Shown here piece after piece: positions 9,675-18,903 of a stretch of 64,000 bases of DNA. Source of the DNA: Mycolicibacterium fortuitum subsp. fortuitum (GTDB taxonomy: Bacteria > Actinomycetota > Actinomycetes > Mycobacteriales > Mycobacteriaceae); contig NZ_AP025518.1 of assembly GCF_022179545.1 (NCBI RefSeq), forward strand, positions 6,138,001-6,202,000, written 5' to 3'. Numbering within the stretch: position 1 is the stretch's first letter; each line of letters opens with the position of its first letter. The notes under the pieces are model-generated. The model was not told the DNA's origin. It worked only from the letters and a program-made list of their open reading frames with translations, and searched no databases. The position numbers were made by a program, and so were the translations under genes.

Positions 9675-11732
9675 TCAACGCCCCGAGGCCCTCGCAACGC
9701 TCCGCACGCCGGCCTCGGGCCGTAGGTCGAGACGACGTAGCGACTGGGCGTTGAGTGCCACGACGACTGTCGACGCTGACATCAATATCGCTCCGACCGA
9801 CATCGGCATTACAAAGCCGAGCGGAGCGGCCACTCCCGCAGCCAACGGTACCGAGATCAGGTTGTAACCCGCTGCCCACCAAAGGTTTTGCTTCATCTTC
9901 CGATACGACTGCCGGGACAGCTCGATCACCGACAGCACCGACCTGGGGTCGGAGCTGGCCAGGATGACGCCCGCCGATGCGATGGCGACGTCAGTTCCCG
10001 CGCCGATCGCGATACCGACGTCGGCCTGAGCCAGTGCCGGCGCATCGTTGACACCGTCACCGACCATGGCGACGGTCAGCCCCTCGCTCTGCAGTTCGGC
10101 AACTTTGGCGGCCTTGTCTTCGGGTCGCACACCGGCGAAGACACGGTCGATCCCCAGTTCTGTGGCCACCGCCGAAGCCACCGGGGCGGCGTCGCCAGTA
10201 ATCATCACCACCTCGATCCCGAGGTCGTGCAAAGCGTCGACGGCCTGCCTCGATTCCGGCCGTACCTCGTCGGCCAGGGCCAGCGCCCCGGCCACTTCAC
10301 CGTCCACCAGCACGTGCAGCACGGTGGCACCGGCCCAACCCGCGGCATCGGGCAGTGCGGACCGTCCGGCCTGGTCGAGCAACGCGGGCCCGCCGACCTG
10401 CACCCGATGGCCACCCACCGTGGCGCTGACACCGACCGCGGGCGAGGAGTTGAAGTCGCTCGCCGACGGAATGTCGAGGTTGCGCCGCCGGGCCGCGTCG
10501 ACGATGGCGCGGGCCAGTGGGTGTTCGGAGTCCGCTTCAGCTGCCGCTGCCAGCGCCAGCACCTCGTTGTCCGGGCGGTCGGTGGCCGCCATGGCGGTGA
10601 CGGTCGGCTCGCCCTTGGTCAGCGTGCCGGTCTTGTCGAACAGCACCGCCCCGACCGTGCGCATGGTCTCCAGCGCCAACCGGTCCTTGATCAACACGCC
10701 ACCGCGGGCCGCCCTCTCGGTCGCGATGGACACGACCAGCGGGATTGCCAGGCCGAGGGCATGCGGGCAGGCGATCACCAGCACCGTGATGGTGCGAACC
10801 ACCGCCTGATCGGGCTCACCGAACAGGGTCCAGGCCAGCGCCGTGAGCACTGCCGAGCCCAGGGCGAACCAGAACAGCCAGCCCGCAGCCCGATCAGCCA
10901 GCCGCTGCGCGCGCGACGAGGAGTTCATCGCCTCACCCACCAGGCGCTGAATGCCGGCCAGAGCAGTGTCGTCACCAACGGCGGTCACGCGGATCCGCAG
11001 TCCGGAGTCGGTGGCAACGGTGCCCGCGACGACGTCGTCGCCCACGCCGCGGCGCACCGTCCGCGACTCACCGGTGACCATCGACTCGTCCATATCGGCC
11101 GCCCCGTCGACGATCCGGCCGTCGACGGGAACGCTGCCGCCGGGTCGGACGATCACCAGATCACCGACCCGCAAATCTGACGGGGCCACGGTCACCACCT
11201 GCTCGGCCTCGCCGTCACCCTCGACCCGTTCGGCCTCGTCGGGCAGCAGCGCGGCAAGCGAATCGAGCGCCGAGGTGGTCTGCGCCAGTGAGCGCATCTC
11301 GATCCAGTGACCCAGCAGCATGATCACGATCAGCAGCGCCAGTTCCCACCAGAAGTCCAGTTGGTGGTGCAGCAGGCCGAGGCTCGCGCCCCACGACGCG
11401 ATGAACGCCACGGTGATCGCCAAACCGATCAGCAACATCATTCCCGGTGCACGCGAACGTATTTCGCTGACGGCGCCGGTCAAGAACGGCCGGCCGCCCC
11501 AGATGTACATCACGGTGCCGAGCACCGGGGAAATCCAGCGTGCGCCCGGGAGATCCGGGATCGAATAGCCCAGGAGCATGGCGAACATCGGCGAGAGCGC
11601 GACGGTCGGCACAGCCAAGACCGCCATGACCCAGAACAGCCGCCTGAACTGGGCGACATGGTCGCCGTGGCCGGCATGTCCCGCGTGACCGGTGTGTTCG
11701 TGCTCGTGCATCGCGTGTTCGGTCGTGGTCAT
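9675..11732 (-). CDS. P1B-type copper-transporting ATPase, CPH (CopB-like) class
   Basis: 685 residues. The N-terminus is histidine-rich (about residues 5-25, repeated GHAGH units) and there is no CXXC domain. The P-type core is complete: TGES in the A-domain, CPH in transmembrane segment 6 near residue 321, DKTGTLTKGEP near 366, EHPLA, and GDGVNDAP near 555. The CPH triad and the MS.ST..VA.NA stretch in the last helices are typical of P1B-3 (CopB-like) pumps that export copper, possibly as Cu(II) or silver. It probably removes copper from the cytosol. It stands alone under a CsoR/RicR-like operator; no regulator or chaperone gene is adjacent. Confidence 0.9.
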   Translation of the reverse strand: MTTTEHAMHEHEHTGHAGHAGHGDHVAQFRRLFWVMAVLAVPTVALSPMFAMLLGYSIPDLPGARWISPVLGTVMYIWGGRPFLTGAVSEIRSRAPGMMLLIGLAITVAFIASWGASLGLLHHQLDFWWELALLIVIMLLGHWIEMRSLAQTTSALDSLAALLPDEAERVEGDGEAEQVVTVAPSDLRVGDLVIVRPGGSVPVDGRIVDGAADMDESMVTGESRTVRRGVGDDVVAGTVATDSGLRIRVTAVGDDTALAGIQRLVGEAMNSSSRAQRLADRAAGWLFWFALGSAVLTALAWTLFGEPDQAVVRTITVLVIACPHALGLAIPLVVSIATERAARGGVLIKDRLALETMRTVGAVLFDKTGTLTKGEPTVTAMAATDRPDNEVLALAAAAEADSEHPLARAIVDAARRRNLDIPSASDFNSSPAVGVSATVGGHRVQVGGPALLDQAGRSALPDAAGWAGATVLHVLVDGEVAGALALADEVRPESRQAVDALHDLGIEVVMITGDAAPVASAVATELGIDRVFAGVRPEDKAAKVAELQSEGLTVAMVGDGVNDAPALAQADVGIAIGAGTDVAIASAGVILASSDPRSVLSVIELSRQSYRKMKQNLWWAAGYNLISVPLAAGVAAPLGFVMPMSVGAILMSASTVVVALNAQSLRRLDLRPEAGVRSVARASGR

Positions 11733-11740
11733 ATCAACAC

Positions 11741-11760
11741 TGTATACCCCTAGGGGGTAT
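11741..11760 (-). promoter_or_regulatory. CsoR/RicR-like copper operator overlapping the -10 of the ATPase gene
   Basis: ATACCCCTAGGGGGTAT at 11744-11760 is an inverted repeat (ATACCCC, GGGGTAT arms) of the type bound by CsoR-family copper repressors. On the minus strand it overlaps a -10-like TATACA at 11746-11741. Eight bases separate that -10 from the A of the ATG at 11732, and there is no ribosome binding site, so the transcript is probably leaderless. Copper would release the repressor and open the promoter. Confidence 0.8.
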
Positions 11761-11794
11761 GTGGCTACCGCGATGGGCGTAACTGTTGACGGCG

Positions 11795-12595
11795 ATGCAC
11801 TATCCGCTGAACACCCCGCTGGGCCGCATGGGCGTACAGACGCTCGAAGAGAGCCCGGACCGTTGCGTGGCTTCCATACCCGTCGCCGGACTACTCAATC
11901 CCCTGACCCGGATGCCGACCGTCGCCCCACTGGCGATGCTGGTCGACCACATCGGCGGCCTGATCAACCACCTTCGGCGCAACGACGATGAGTGGACCGT
12001 GTCCAGCGAGTTGGCCCTGGAGCTCACGCCGGATGCCTTGGACCTCGTCACTGCCACGCCGGACGTTCCCGTGGTGGCGACCGCCCTTCCGTTCGGCCCC
12101 AAAGGGACGGCGTCGCTGGGCCTGTGCGAGCTGACCCACGGCGACCGGCCAGTGGGCACGGCAACGGTGCGGTCGTTCCACATCCACGCACCCGGCCACG
12201 TCATCGAGTGGCCCACCGACTCCACCGACGGCTCGCCGCCTGCCGCGCTGGAAGACCGCATGTCGGTGCAGATCGCCGAGACAGGTGGCAGTAGCGCGGT
12301 ACTGCGGCAGCTGCCGGATCCCGTCATCAACAACAGCATCGGCATCGTGCACGGCGGGGTGTCGGCCGCGGCGCTGGAACTCGTCGGCTCTGCGGCGCTC
12401 GGGGACGGCTCCGGCGATCCGTGGCGGACGGCGTCGCTGCGGGTCAATTATCTGCGCCAGTTCCGCGGCGGTGACGAATCGCGTTACGAGGCACGTGCAT
12501 TGCGGGTAGGGCGCAGTTCCGGGGCGGCCGACGCGCAAGCGATCGGCGATGATGGCGCAGTCGCGCTGGTAGCTCGGTTGACCGCATACCGCTGA
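11795..12595 (+). CDS. double-hotdog acyl-CoA thioesterase-like protein
   Basis: 266 residues from the ATG at 11795; a TTG at 11786 would add three residues, and neither has a good ribosome site. The C-terminal half carries NNSIGIVHGGVSAAALELVG, the HGG-containing helix entry of PaaI-type hotdog thioesterases, followed by an SLRVNYLRQFRGG strand. The N-terminal half (LAMLVDHIGGLIN) looks like a degenerate second hotdog with the equivalent helix. It would cleave or bind acyl-CoA; the substrate is unknown. It is divergent from the copper ATPase gene, with only about 60 bases between. Confidence 0.7.
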   Translation: MHYPLNTPLGRMGVQTLEESPDRCVASIPVAGLLNPLTRMPTVAPLAMLVDHIGGLINHLRRNDDEWTVSSELALELTPDALDLVTATPDVPVVATALPFGPKGTASLGLCELTHGDRPVGTATVRSFHIHAPGHVIEWPTDSTDGSPPAALEDRMSVQIAETGGSSAVLRQLPDPVINNSIGIVHGGVSAAALELVGSAALGDGSGDPWRTASLRVNYLRQFRGGDESRYEARALRVGRSSGAADAQAIGDDGAVALVARLTAYR

Positions 12596-12695
12596 TTTCT
12601 CTACGGCAACGTTAATTTCACTGTGCAATCGGTTTCGCAACAACGACTCTGCCATTGAACAGTGGCGTGCCACCCTCCGGATGAACCACATCTAC

Positions 12696-12700
12696 GGAGG
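12696..12700 (+). promoter_or_regulatory. ribosome binding site of aqpZ
   Basis: GGAGG eight bases before the ATG at 12709 fixes the aqpZ start. Confidence 0.8.
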
Positions 12701-12708
12701 AGTTCGCC

Positions 12709-13494
12709 ATGAGTACGCCGAGCATGTCACATCGATTGGCAGCCGAATTCATCGGGACGTTCTGGCTGGTCCTGGGCGGTTGCGGTAGCGCGGTATTCGC
12801 CGCGAAGTTTCTCTCCGACGGCTTCTCTGTGGGAATCGGATTCCTCGGGGTGGCTCTCGCGTTCGGCCTGACAGTGCTGACGGGTGTGTACGCCTTCGGC
12901 ACGATTTCGGGCGGGCATTTCAACCCGGCCGTCACCCTGGGCGCAGCACTCGCCCGCCGCGTCGAGTGGGCAGCCGTGGTGCCCTACTGGATTTCACAGG
13001 TGATCGGCGGCCTGGTGGCCGGAGTGGTGATCTACGTGATCGCCAGCGGCAAGGACGGGTGGTCCGCCACCGGGAACATGGCCGCCAACGGCTACGGCGA
13101 GCACTCACCCGGCGGCTATTCGCTGGTCGCGGTGCTGCTCGCCGAGGTCATCCTGACCGCGGTGTTCCTGCTGGTCATCCTCGGGTCCACCGATGACCGG
13201 GCGCCGAAGGGCTTCGCAGGTCTGTCGATCGGTCTGACCCTCACCCTGATCCACCTGATCTCGATACCGATCTCCAACACCTCGGTCAACCCGGCCCGGT
13301 CCACGGCGGTCGCGTTCTTCAACGGCAACGGGGCGCCCGCGCAGCTGTGGGCGTTCTGGCTGGCCCCGCTCGTCGGCGCGGCCATCGCCGGCCTGGCGTA
13401 CTCGTTCCTGTTCGGCGCTCCCGAGGCACTGGCCGAGCGCCCGGTCCGCGAGGACGCCCTGGACCAGGAGCGCGGCCGCGATCAGGTCAAATGA
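12709..13494 (+). CDS. aqpZ: aquaporin Z-type water channel
   Basis: 261 residues with six transmembrane segments and two half-helix loops carrying the NPA boxes: [10 protein letters not shown] (N72) and [10 protein letters not shown] (N194, followed by R197). The selectivity filter positions read F52, H182 and R197, the water-selective pattern of AqpZ rather than the wider glycerol type. The charged C-terminal tail ([12 protein letters not shown]) is short and cytosolic. It passes water across the inner membrane under osmotic shift. Its last 13 bases overlap the convergent hydrolase gene. Confidence 0.93.
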   Translation: MSTPSMSHRLAAEFIGTFWLVLGGCGSAVFAAKFLSDGFSVGIGFLGVALAFGLTVLTGVYAFGTISGGHFNPAVTLGAALARRVEWAAVVPYWISQVIGGLVAGVVIYVIASGKDGWSATGNMAANGYGEHSPGGYSLVAVLLAEVILTAVFLLVILGSTDDRAPKGFAGLSIGLTLTLIHLISIPISNTSVNPARSTAVAFFNGNGAPAQLWAFWLAPLVGAAIAGLAYSFLFGAPEALAERPVREDALDQERGRDQVK

Positions 13495-14306
13495 TCGAAT
13501 TCTCCACTGACCCAACGAATATGAGTCTCTGCTGACCGGTGCACCACATCCTTGGCGGCGCTGTCGATCTCATCGCCGCCAAGGGTGTAGAGCCGGTCGT
13601 ATTCGTACCCGTCGAGCCTATCCACGATCCGGCGCACCACGGCCGCAGACAACGGCACGTGCTTGGGGAAATTTCGCTGAAATGACACCCAGTTCTTGGC
13701 CAGTCCGCCGGAGATGGTGTCCCCCACCAGCAGCGTGCCGTCGGCCGTCAGCGCCACCGAACTGCCCCGCATGTGGCCGCCGACGTGTATCAACCGCAGA
13801 CCCGGCAGCGGTTCCAGCTCCCCGGTCCACTGCTGAATCAGCGGATCGGGAGCCGGAAGCCACTCTGCATCAAGGGTATTGACGTACACCGGGACCCCAC
13901 CGAACGCCCGGCTCCAGCTGAGTTGCGCCCCGAACATGTGGGGGTGGCTGGCCGCCACCGCAGCCACGCCCCCGAGGCCGTGCACCAGGCCGATTATCTC
14001 GTCATCGAGGTAGCCGGGAGAATCCCACAGCAGGTTCCCGTGCGCGGTCTGTACCAGGAAGGACCGGTGTCCGATGGCGAACTTCGGCGCCCTCCGAAGG
14101 CTGTGGACTCCGCGGCCGTGATCGACGTGTTCGGTGTGGTGTGGCTGGGCAGCCAGGTCGTCCAGTGTCGTCCACGTACCGTGCGGCGGGAGGTCACCCC
14201 GCTCCTCGATAGAGACGATCTCAGAGGTCAGCACACAGCTGTCCGCGGGCTCGGCATCGGAATCCGGATGTTCCACACCGCATCCCGTGCATATCCAGGT
14301 AGGCAT
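13482..14306 (-). CDS. metallo-beta-lactamase-fold hydrolase
   Basis: 274 residues. The N-terminus has [11 protein letters not shown] followed by a further cysteine, like half of a zinc ribbon. The MBL metal site is partly readable: SHPHMFGAQ in place of HxHx[12 protein letters not shown] for the third ligand, and [10 protein letters not shown] for the bridging aspartate. The first motif lacks the usual DH, so it may bind one metal or have altered activity. Homologues are usually annotated as MBL-fold hydrolases without known substrate. Neighbours give no clue. Confidence 0.75.
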   Translation of the reverse strand: MPTWICTGCGVEHPDSDAEPADSCVLTSEIVSIEERGDLPPHGTWTTLDDLAAQPHHTEHVDHGRGVHSLRRAPKFAIGHRSFLVQTAHGNLLWDSPGYLDDEIIGLVHGLGGVAAVAASHPHMFGAQLSWSRAFGGVPVYVNTLDAEWLPAPDPLIQQWTGELEPLPGLRLIHVGGHMRGSSVALTADGTLLVGDTISGGLAKNWVSFQRNFPKHVPLSAAVVRRIVDRLDGYEYDRLYTLGGDEIDSAAKDVVHRSAETHIRWVSGEFDHLT

Positions 14307-14340
14307 GGTGCCGAGCCTGGCACCTCAATAATGGTTGAGG

Positions 14341-14892
14341 TCAAGCGCTCTTGCGTCGCGCCTTGCCGGCCGCCCCACGCTCAGTCGGCGCCCCGGCATG
14401 AGCCAGTGTTCCCCCGGCACTCTCCAGATGCGCTCGGACGAACCACTGGAACTTCTCGAGCTCGGCCGCATGATCGATCAGGACATCCTGGGACACCAGG
14501 TCCAGCTTCTCCAGACGGTCGATCGCCTTGCGAGTGTCCTCGATCACCCCGTTGTAGACGAGATCGAGTGCGGCGAGGTGAGCCTGCACGTTGTCACGCC
14601 CGACGGAGTAGTCGTCCCAGGTGCGGTCGGCGACGATGGCGCCAGGGGTGCCCTTCGGGGACTTACCCAGCGCAGCGATCCGTTCAGCGACCTCGTCGGC
14701 GTACCCCCGCACCAGCGCCACCTGCGGGTCGATCATCTCGTGCACGCCGATGAAGTTCGGACCGACGACGTTCCAGTGGATGTGCTTGAGCGTGAGATGC
14801 AGGTCGTTGTACGTGCTGAGCTGCTTCTGCAGCAGCTCGGCCACTTCGTTGCCCTGCTTGTCGGTCAGTCCGGGAATGGTGAATGAGCTCAT
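14341..14892 (-). CDS. dps: Dps ferritin-like DNA-binding protein
   Basis: The ATG at 14892 with AAAGGAG upstream gives 183 residues, the length of mycobacterial Dps1; an upstream start would add 23 unconserved residues. Ferroxidase ligands at the subunit interface are in place: H39, H51, D66 and E70 (LKHIHWN, GVHEMID, YADEVAE). The C-terminal tail (RGAAGKARRKSA) is basic, as in the mycobacterial Dps that binds DNA through its tail. It forms a dodecamer that oxidises and stores iron and shields DNA during starvation and oxidative stress. It stands alone, with no iron-box upstream that I can see. Confidence 0.95.
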   Translation of the reverse strand: MSSFTIPGLTDKQGNEVAELLQKQLSTYNDLHLTLKHIHWNVVGPNFIGVHEMIDPQVALVRGYADEVAERIAALGKSPKGTPGAIVADRTWDDYSVGRDNVQAHLAALDLVYNGVIEDTRKAIDRLEKLDLVSQDVLIDHAAELEKFQWFVRAHLESAGGTLAHAGAPTERGAAGKARRKSA

Positions 14893-14961
14893 CGCGGCTC
14901 CTTTCGATTCACGATCGGTTCCGTCCCCGGGTACCCGACAACCGCGCCGGGCAATCAGCAA

Positions 14962-15861
14962 CTAGAGCGCACGCAGGTTCGGTATGGCCGAACGCGCTCC
15001 GAAACGCGGATTGTGGGCCAGCCCACTGGCTTCGAGCAGCCGCACCGCGCGCTGCCGGTGCGGGCGCAGCGGTTCCAGCAGGTCCACCATGGCTGCGTCG
15101 TCGATCGGGTGACCGAGCAGGGTGCGTCCGATCATGGTGGCGAGGTGATAGTCGCCGACCGAGATCGCGTCGGCATCGCCGAATGCGCGTTGCACGGTTT
15201 CTGCGGCCGTCCACTCACCAACTCCGGGCAACGAGCGCAGCGCCGTCACAGCTCGCTCAGCGGTGAGCCTCTCGAGGGCGTCGGCTCGCTGCGCGCAGCC
15301 GACGATGGTGCGAGCCCGGCCCGGATCCACATTGGCGCGGTGGAATTCCCATGACGGGATCCGCCGCCACACCTCCGCGGTGGGCGGGACGCGCATTCCC
15401 TCGGGCGCCGGCCCCGGCGCGGGTGCGCCGTACTTCGTCACCAACCGCCGCCAGGCCCGCCAGGCATCCATGCCCGACACCCGCTGCTCGATGACCGCGG
15501 GCACCAGCGCCTCCAGCACCAGGCCGCTGCGGCCTAGACGCAGATGCGGCACCCGACGGTGCGCCTCCGCGATGGTCGGGTCGACAGGATGGAACTGGCC
15601 GGAATCGTCGTCAACACCCATCAATGCGCCGAATCCGTCCACGAACTCCGCGCTGCCCGGACCCCAGGCCTCGCAGTCGACCGTGTCGGGCGCCGACTTG
15701 GTGATCCGCGCACTGACCGGACCGCTCTTCATTGCACTGGTGCGCCAGATCGCGCCGTCGGCAGTGACCCGATTGGCCGGGTCGTATCCGCCGCGCCGCC
15801 AGGGAGCCAGCGTCAACCCCGGACTGGCCGGGCCGTCGAACGTGACGCTGATTGAGGGCAC
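14962..15861 (-). CDS. AlkA-like HhH-GPD DNA glycosylase
   Basis: 299 residues, GTG start. The C-terminal half contains a helix-hairpin-helix, SLPGVGEWTAAETVQRAFG, followed by AISVGDYHLATMIG, where the aspartate of VGDYHL is at the catalytic position of the HhH-GPD superfamily. There is no Cys cluster for an iron-sulfur centre, so it belongs with 3-methyladenine glycosylase II (AlkA) rather than Nth or MutY. It would remove alkylated purines in base excision repair. The N-terminal beta domain is divergent. It is related to the Rv0142 type of mycobacterial protein. Confidence 0.75.
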   Translation of the reverse strand: MPSISVTFDGPASPGLTLAPWRRGGYDPANRVTADGAIWRTSAMKSGPVSARITKSAPDTVDCEAWGPGSAEFVDGFGALMGVDDDSGQFHPVDPTIAEAHRRVPHLRLGRSGLVLEALVPAVIEQRVSGMDAWRAWRRLVTKYGAPAPGPAPEGMRVPPTAEVWRRIPSWEFHRANVDPGRARTIVGCAQRADALERLTAERAVTALRSLPGVGEWTAAETVQRAFGDADAISVGDYHLATMIGRTLLGHPIDDAAMVDLLEPLRPHRQRAVRLLEASGLAHNPRFGARSAIPNLRAL

Positions 15862-15870
15862 CGGTCCAGA

Positions 15871-16230
15871 CTAGGCCAGGCCGATGTCAGCCCCCTGGGG
15901 GTAGAACGCCAGGTGACCGGCTATTTCAGCGACCGCCGGATAGGGCTGTTCATAGGTCCACACCGCGTCCTCTACCCCGCCGACGTGGTAGTAGTTCGCC
16001 TCACCCTTATACGGGCAGTAAGTGGTGGTGGCGCTGCGCGTCAGCGTCTCCCACACCACGTCGGCGCGCGGAATATATTGCACCGCTGGGTAAGTCGACT
16101 CTTGTAGGGTCAGGGCATCATCGGTCTGGGCGATGATCGCTCCGCCGACGGTGACGGTCACCCGGCGTCCGGTCGGGGCGATGGTGATGGGGTGGGCAGC
16201 GCTCGGCTGCAGCACCTGGCGCTCGGTCAT
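15871..16230 (-). CDS. DUF427 domain protein
   Basis: 119 residues from the ATG at 16230; a GTG at 16239 would add three. The single domain shows RVTVTVGGAIIAQTDDALTLQES, YIPRADV and TTYCPYKGEANYY, the strongly conserved core of DUF427, a small beta-fold of unknown biochemical role. A second, two-domain member of the family is at 30570-31364. It is divergent from the SRPBCC gene. Confidence 0.85.
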   Translation of the reverse strand: MTERQVLQPSAAHPITIAPTGRRVTVTVGGAIIAQTDDALTLQESTYPAVQYIPRADVVWETLTRSATTTYCPYKGEANYYHVGGVEDAVWTYEQPYPAVAEIAGHLAFYPQGADIGLA

Positions 16231-16313
16231 ACCCCGCACAACGTCTCAGGCAACGCCATGGATTCCCGCCCAGACTGATTTTCGAGCGGCAACCCGGGGC
16301 TACGATCGGGCCC

Positions 16314-16769
16314 ATGACCGCGCCTGTGAAAGCCACTGTGTCGATCGCTGCCGATCCCGAAGCCGTGTACGCACTCATCACCGATCTGCCCACGCTGGCC
16401 TCACTGGCAGAGGAGGCCCATGCGATGGAGTGGCAGAAGGGCAACTCGGCCACTCCCGGGTCGGTTTTCAAGGGGCACAACCGTAATGGCTCGAAGGCTT
16501 GGAGCACAACGTGCACCGTGACCGACGCCGAGCCGGGCAAGACGTTCGCCTTCGACGTGAAGTCGCTGGTCTTCCCTGTCGCGCACTGGCGCTACGACAT
16601 CACCGCCGCTGAGGGCGGCTGCACGGTGACCGAGTCCACCTGGGATCGCCGGGCGGGCTGGTTCAAGAAGGTCGCGGGACTGGCCACCGGAGTATCTGAC
16701 CGTGACAGCGCCAATGCCGAGCACATCCAACTCACCCTGCAGCGCCTGAAGCAACGCGCTGAAGGCTGA
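16314..16769 (+). CDS. SRPBCC-family (START-like) protein
   Basis: 151 residues of the helix-grip fold seen in polyketide cyclases and lipid-binding proteins. It begins with the typical strand VKATVSIAADPEAVYALITD and has GSKAWSTTCTVTDAEPGKTFAFDV in the middle and a long C-terminal helix. Such proteins bind small hydrophobic ligands in a central cavity; many mycobacterial members have no assigned ligand, and nothing nearby suggests one. Confidence 0.8.
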   Translation: MTAPVKATVSIAADPEAVYALITDLPTLASLAEEAHAMEWQKGNSATPGSVFKGHNRNGSKAWSTTCTVTDAEPGKTFAFDVKSLVFPVAHWRYDITAAEGGCTVTESTWDRRAGWFKKVAGLATGVSDRDSANAEHIQLTLQRLKQRAEG

Positions 16770-16779
16770 TCTGGGGCAT

Positions 16780-16799
16780 CCACCCGTTCAGAAGGGTGG
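16780..16799. terminator. possible bidirectional hairpin between convergent genes
   Basis: CCACCC-GTTCAGAA-GGGTGG forms a six-pair stem between the SRPBCC gene and the end of the DUF222-HNH gene. There is no T-tract on either side, so it is a weak terminator candidate at best. Confidence 0.3.
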
Positions 16800-18359
16800 G
16801 GGTGGTCCGTGTTCTTCGGCGAGCCAGGCTTGGTAGGCGTGTTCGTGGGCGAGGTCGTTGTTGAATTCGGCGCGTAGCCGGCGTTCTTCGGTGATGCGGT
16901 CTTGGCGGTCTTGTTCGCGGGTGCGGGAGCGTTTGGGCATCTTCGCACTGCGATTCGGACCCGGCGCTGGTGGCGGGTCGGTGAGATTGAGGTCCCCGGT
17001 CGGGGTGGCCAGGTCGTCGAACAGGGCCGCGCCGTGGGGTTCGGTGGTGTAGGTATGCCCGGTCGGGGTGGTGACTTCCACGGTCCCATCAGAGTATTGA
17101 CGGTCCGACCAGCCCGGGCAGAACGTTTTGATCAGGTGATGGGCCCGGCAGTACAGCTTGGTGTTGGACGGATGCGTCGGACCCAAAGGCCAGGGGGCGG
17201 TGTGGTCGACATCGCAACGCTCAGCAGGGGCATCACACCCAGGAAACCGACACGTCAGATCCCGCCAGCGGATGAACTCCGACAACCCCACCGACGGGCG
17301 ATACCCCGGCTCGGCATTCACGGCCCCCTCGGTGGGCGTAGGGGTCTTGGCCCGGGCGGTCGTGTCCGGGGTGTCGCTGGAGTCGGCCGGCCCCGCCTCT
17401 TTACCTGTGCCGGCGACGGTCTCGGCGGCGTCGGCGGGGCCGGCTGGCGTGTCGGATTCGCTGGGCTCAGCAGGTAGGCGGACGGGTTTGATCTTGGCGT
17501 GGGCGGCCAGGTTGCGCACTGATTCGGCGGGCAGGATCCCGTGCCCTGGCAGATACCCGGGTGCATCGGAGGTGCCATCGACGGTGGACTTTCCGGCCAG
17601 CACATGAACCACGGCCGCATCGGCAGCGGCCCGGTTCTGTGCTGCGGCGCAGTCATCGCGATCACACCGGCAGGCCAGTTGCGCTTCCAGTCGGGCCAGC
17701 GGTCCCACCGCGTCCGCGCGACGTTGTTCATGGGTACGCGGATCGTGGGCGCACACGGTGTTGGCTACCGCGTCCAGGCGTTGATCCAGGGCGGCGCCGT
17801 CTTCGGCGTGAATGTTGGCCCAGATCGAGGCCATGCCGGGTGTGCTCGGTTCGATCTGGACGAACCGTTGCTCACTGATATCCGGCGGCACGCGTACCCC
17901 GTTGGGGTCGAGTTTGGCGATCCACTGATCGACCCGATCCCGCAGTTGTCGTTCCGAGAACCGCATCCAACGGTGAGCCCGGGCAGCCAGCTCGGCATCC
18001 AGCCCGGCCCACACCGACGGATCGACGATGCCGGTGCGGGCGATGATCATCCGCACCACCCGATAATCGATGTCCCCGACGGCGAACCGGGCCGCGACCT
18101 GGGGCAGTTTGTCGCGCAGTACCCGAGCATGATGAATCTGGGTACCCGCCCGGCCGCGGCTGATCCGCAGCGCCGCCGAGATCTCGGCGGCCACTTCCTC
18201 ATACGGGTCGGTGCGCCAGAAGATCGACTCCGCCAACTCCTGTTCCCGCAGCGAGTCCAGTGCCCCGATCGCAGCCAGCCGACCCGCGATCGCCGATGAT
18301 TCCGCACGGGCGGCCGCGCTGATCCTGTCGATCAGCACCGCATCGGAATCATCGAACAT
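16788..18359 (-). CDS. DUF222/13E12 family protein with C-terminal HNH endonuclease domain
   Basis: 523 residues from the ATG at 18359; a TTG at 18389 is also in frame. The N-terminal two-thirds are the alpha-helical DUF222 (13E12 repeat) region, ending near a cysteine cluster (ACRCDRDDC). A low-complexity Pro/Thr/Ala linker (about residues 295-350) follows. The C-terminus has the HNH nuclease core: CRFPGCDAPAERCDVDHTAP and LYCRAHHLIKTF, with its two zinc-binding cysteine pairs and DH. These are multicopy genes in mycobacteria, often near mobile DNA. The physiological substrate is unknown. Two imperfect direct repeats lie just upstream. Confidence 0.88.
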   Translation of the reverse strand: MFDDSDAVLIDRISAAARAESSAIAGRLAAIGALDSLREQELAESIFWRTDPYEEVAAEISAALRISRGRAGTQIHHARVLRDKLPQVAARFAVGDIDYRVVRMIIARTGIVDPSVWAGLDAELAARAHRWMRFSERQLRDRVDQWIAKLDPNGVRVPPDISEQRFVQIEPSTPGMASIWANIHAEDGAALDQRLDAVANTVCAHDPRTHEQRRADAVGPLARLEAQLACRCDRDDCAAAQNRAAADAAVVHVLAGKSTVDGTSDAPGYLPGHGILPAESVRNLAAHAKIKPVRLPAEPSESDTPAGPADAAETVAGTGKEAGPADSSDTPDTTARAKTPTPTEGAVNAEPGYRPSVGLSEFIRWRDLTCRFPGCDAPAERCDVDHTAPWPLGPTHPSNTKLYCRAHHLIKTFCPGWSDRQYSDGTVEVTTPTGHTYTTEPHGAALFDDLATPTGDLNLTDPPPAPGPNRSAKMPKRSRTREQDRQDRITEERRLRAEFNNDLAHEHAYQAWLAEEHGPPPPF

Positions 18360-18397
18360 GTGTTCGATTATGCCACCACCGGGGGACAAAACTTGCG

Positions 18398-18473
18398 CGA
18401 TCTCTCAAGACATCGGTGACAGTTCTACGATGCGCCCATCCCAGCCGATCTCCTAAGACATCACACTGACAGT
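18398..18473. repeat. imperfect direct repeat upstream of the DUF222-HNH gene
   Basis: Two copies, 18398-18423 and 18446-18473, both begin CGATCTC, share AAGACATC and end in TGACAGT, with a two-base length difference. The GATGTCTTGAGA-like core on the minus strand resembles ends I have seen next to IS481-type elements, but no transposase is present. They may be a scar or a binding site for the neighbouring nuclease gene's regulator. Confidence 0.5.
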
Positions 18474-18495
18474 CACGGGAAATCCGTACTAAGAC

Positions 18496-18900
18496 TCAGT
18501 GCGGCTTGCGGGTGGTGACGACGTTGGCTTTGCCTGCGATCGGCGAGGTCCGGGCACGCCCGCTTGCCTCGTGCCGGTCGGCCAGCTTGTAGGCGACGTA
18601 GAGCCCACGCACGCCGAGCCAGCGCAGTGACTCGGGCTCCCCAGTTGCGTGAGCGGTATCCAACCCACGGCAGTTCGGTAGCACGATCGGCCTGCTCTTT
18701 CGCCAACTCCGTGACGGCGACGCCCCAGACCACCTCGTCGACAGCGCCGTTGACGGCCTGCTGCCACGCCGGTACGCGGGTCAACCGCAGCCAGATAGTA
18801 GGCAGTCCGCCTCGCGGTCCCCCGGCATGGCCGGCCGGGGCGTCGGCAGCTCCGTGTTGGGAACCGCTGGATTCTGCCTGAACATGCTTCTTTCTGCCAT
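18496..18900 (-). pseudogene. degenerate small gene with two compensating frameshifts
   Basis: Coding-like sequence on the minus strand changes frame twice. It starts MAERSMFRQ in one frame, continues in the next frame as PTIWLRLTRVPAWQQAVNG and VVWGVAVTELAKEQADRA, then near 18650 returns to the first frame as ESLRWLGVRGLYVAYKLAD to the stop at 18496. High third-position GC follows these switches. The intact product would be about 135 residues; I do not recognise the family. It could be a decayed gene, or an intact gene spoiled by two sequencing errors. Its 5' end abuts the ECF promoter block at 18904. Confidence 0.55.
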
Positions 18901-18903
18901 GAG

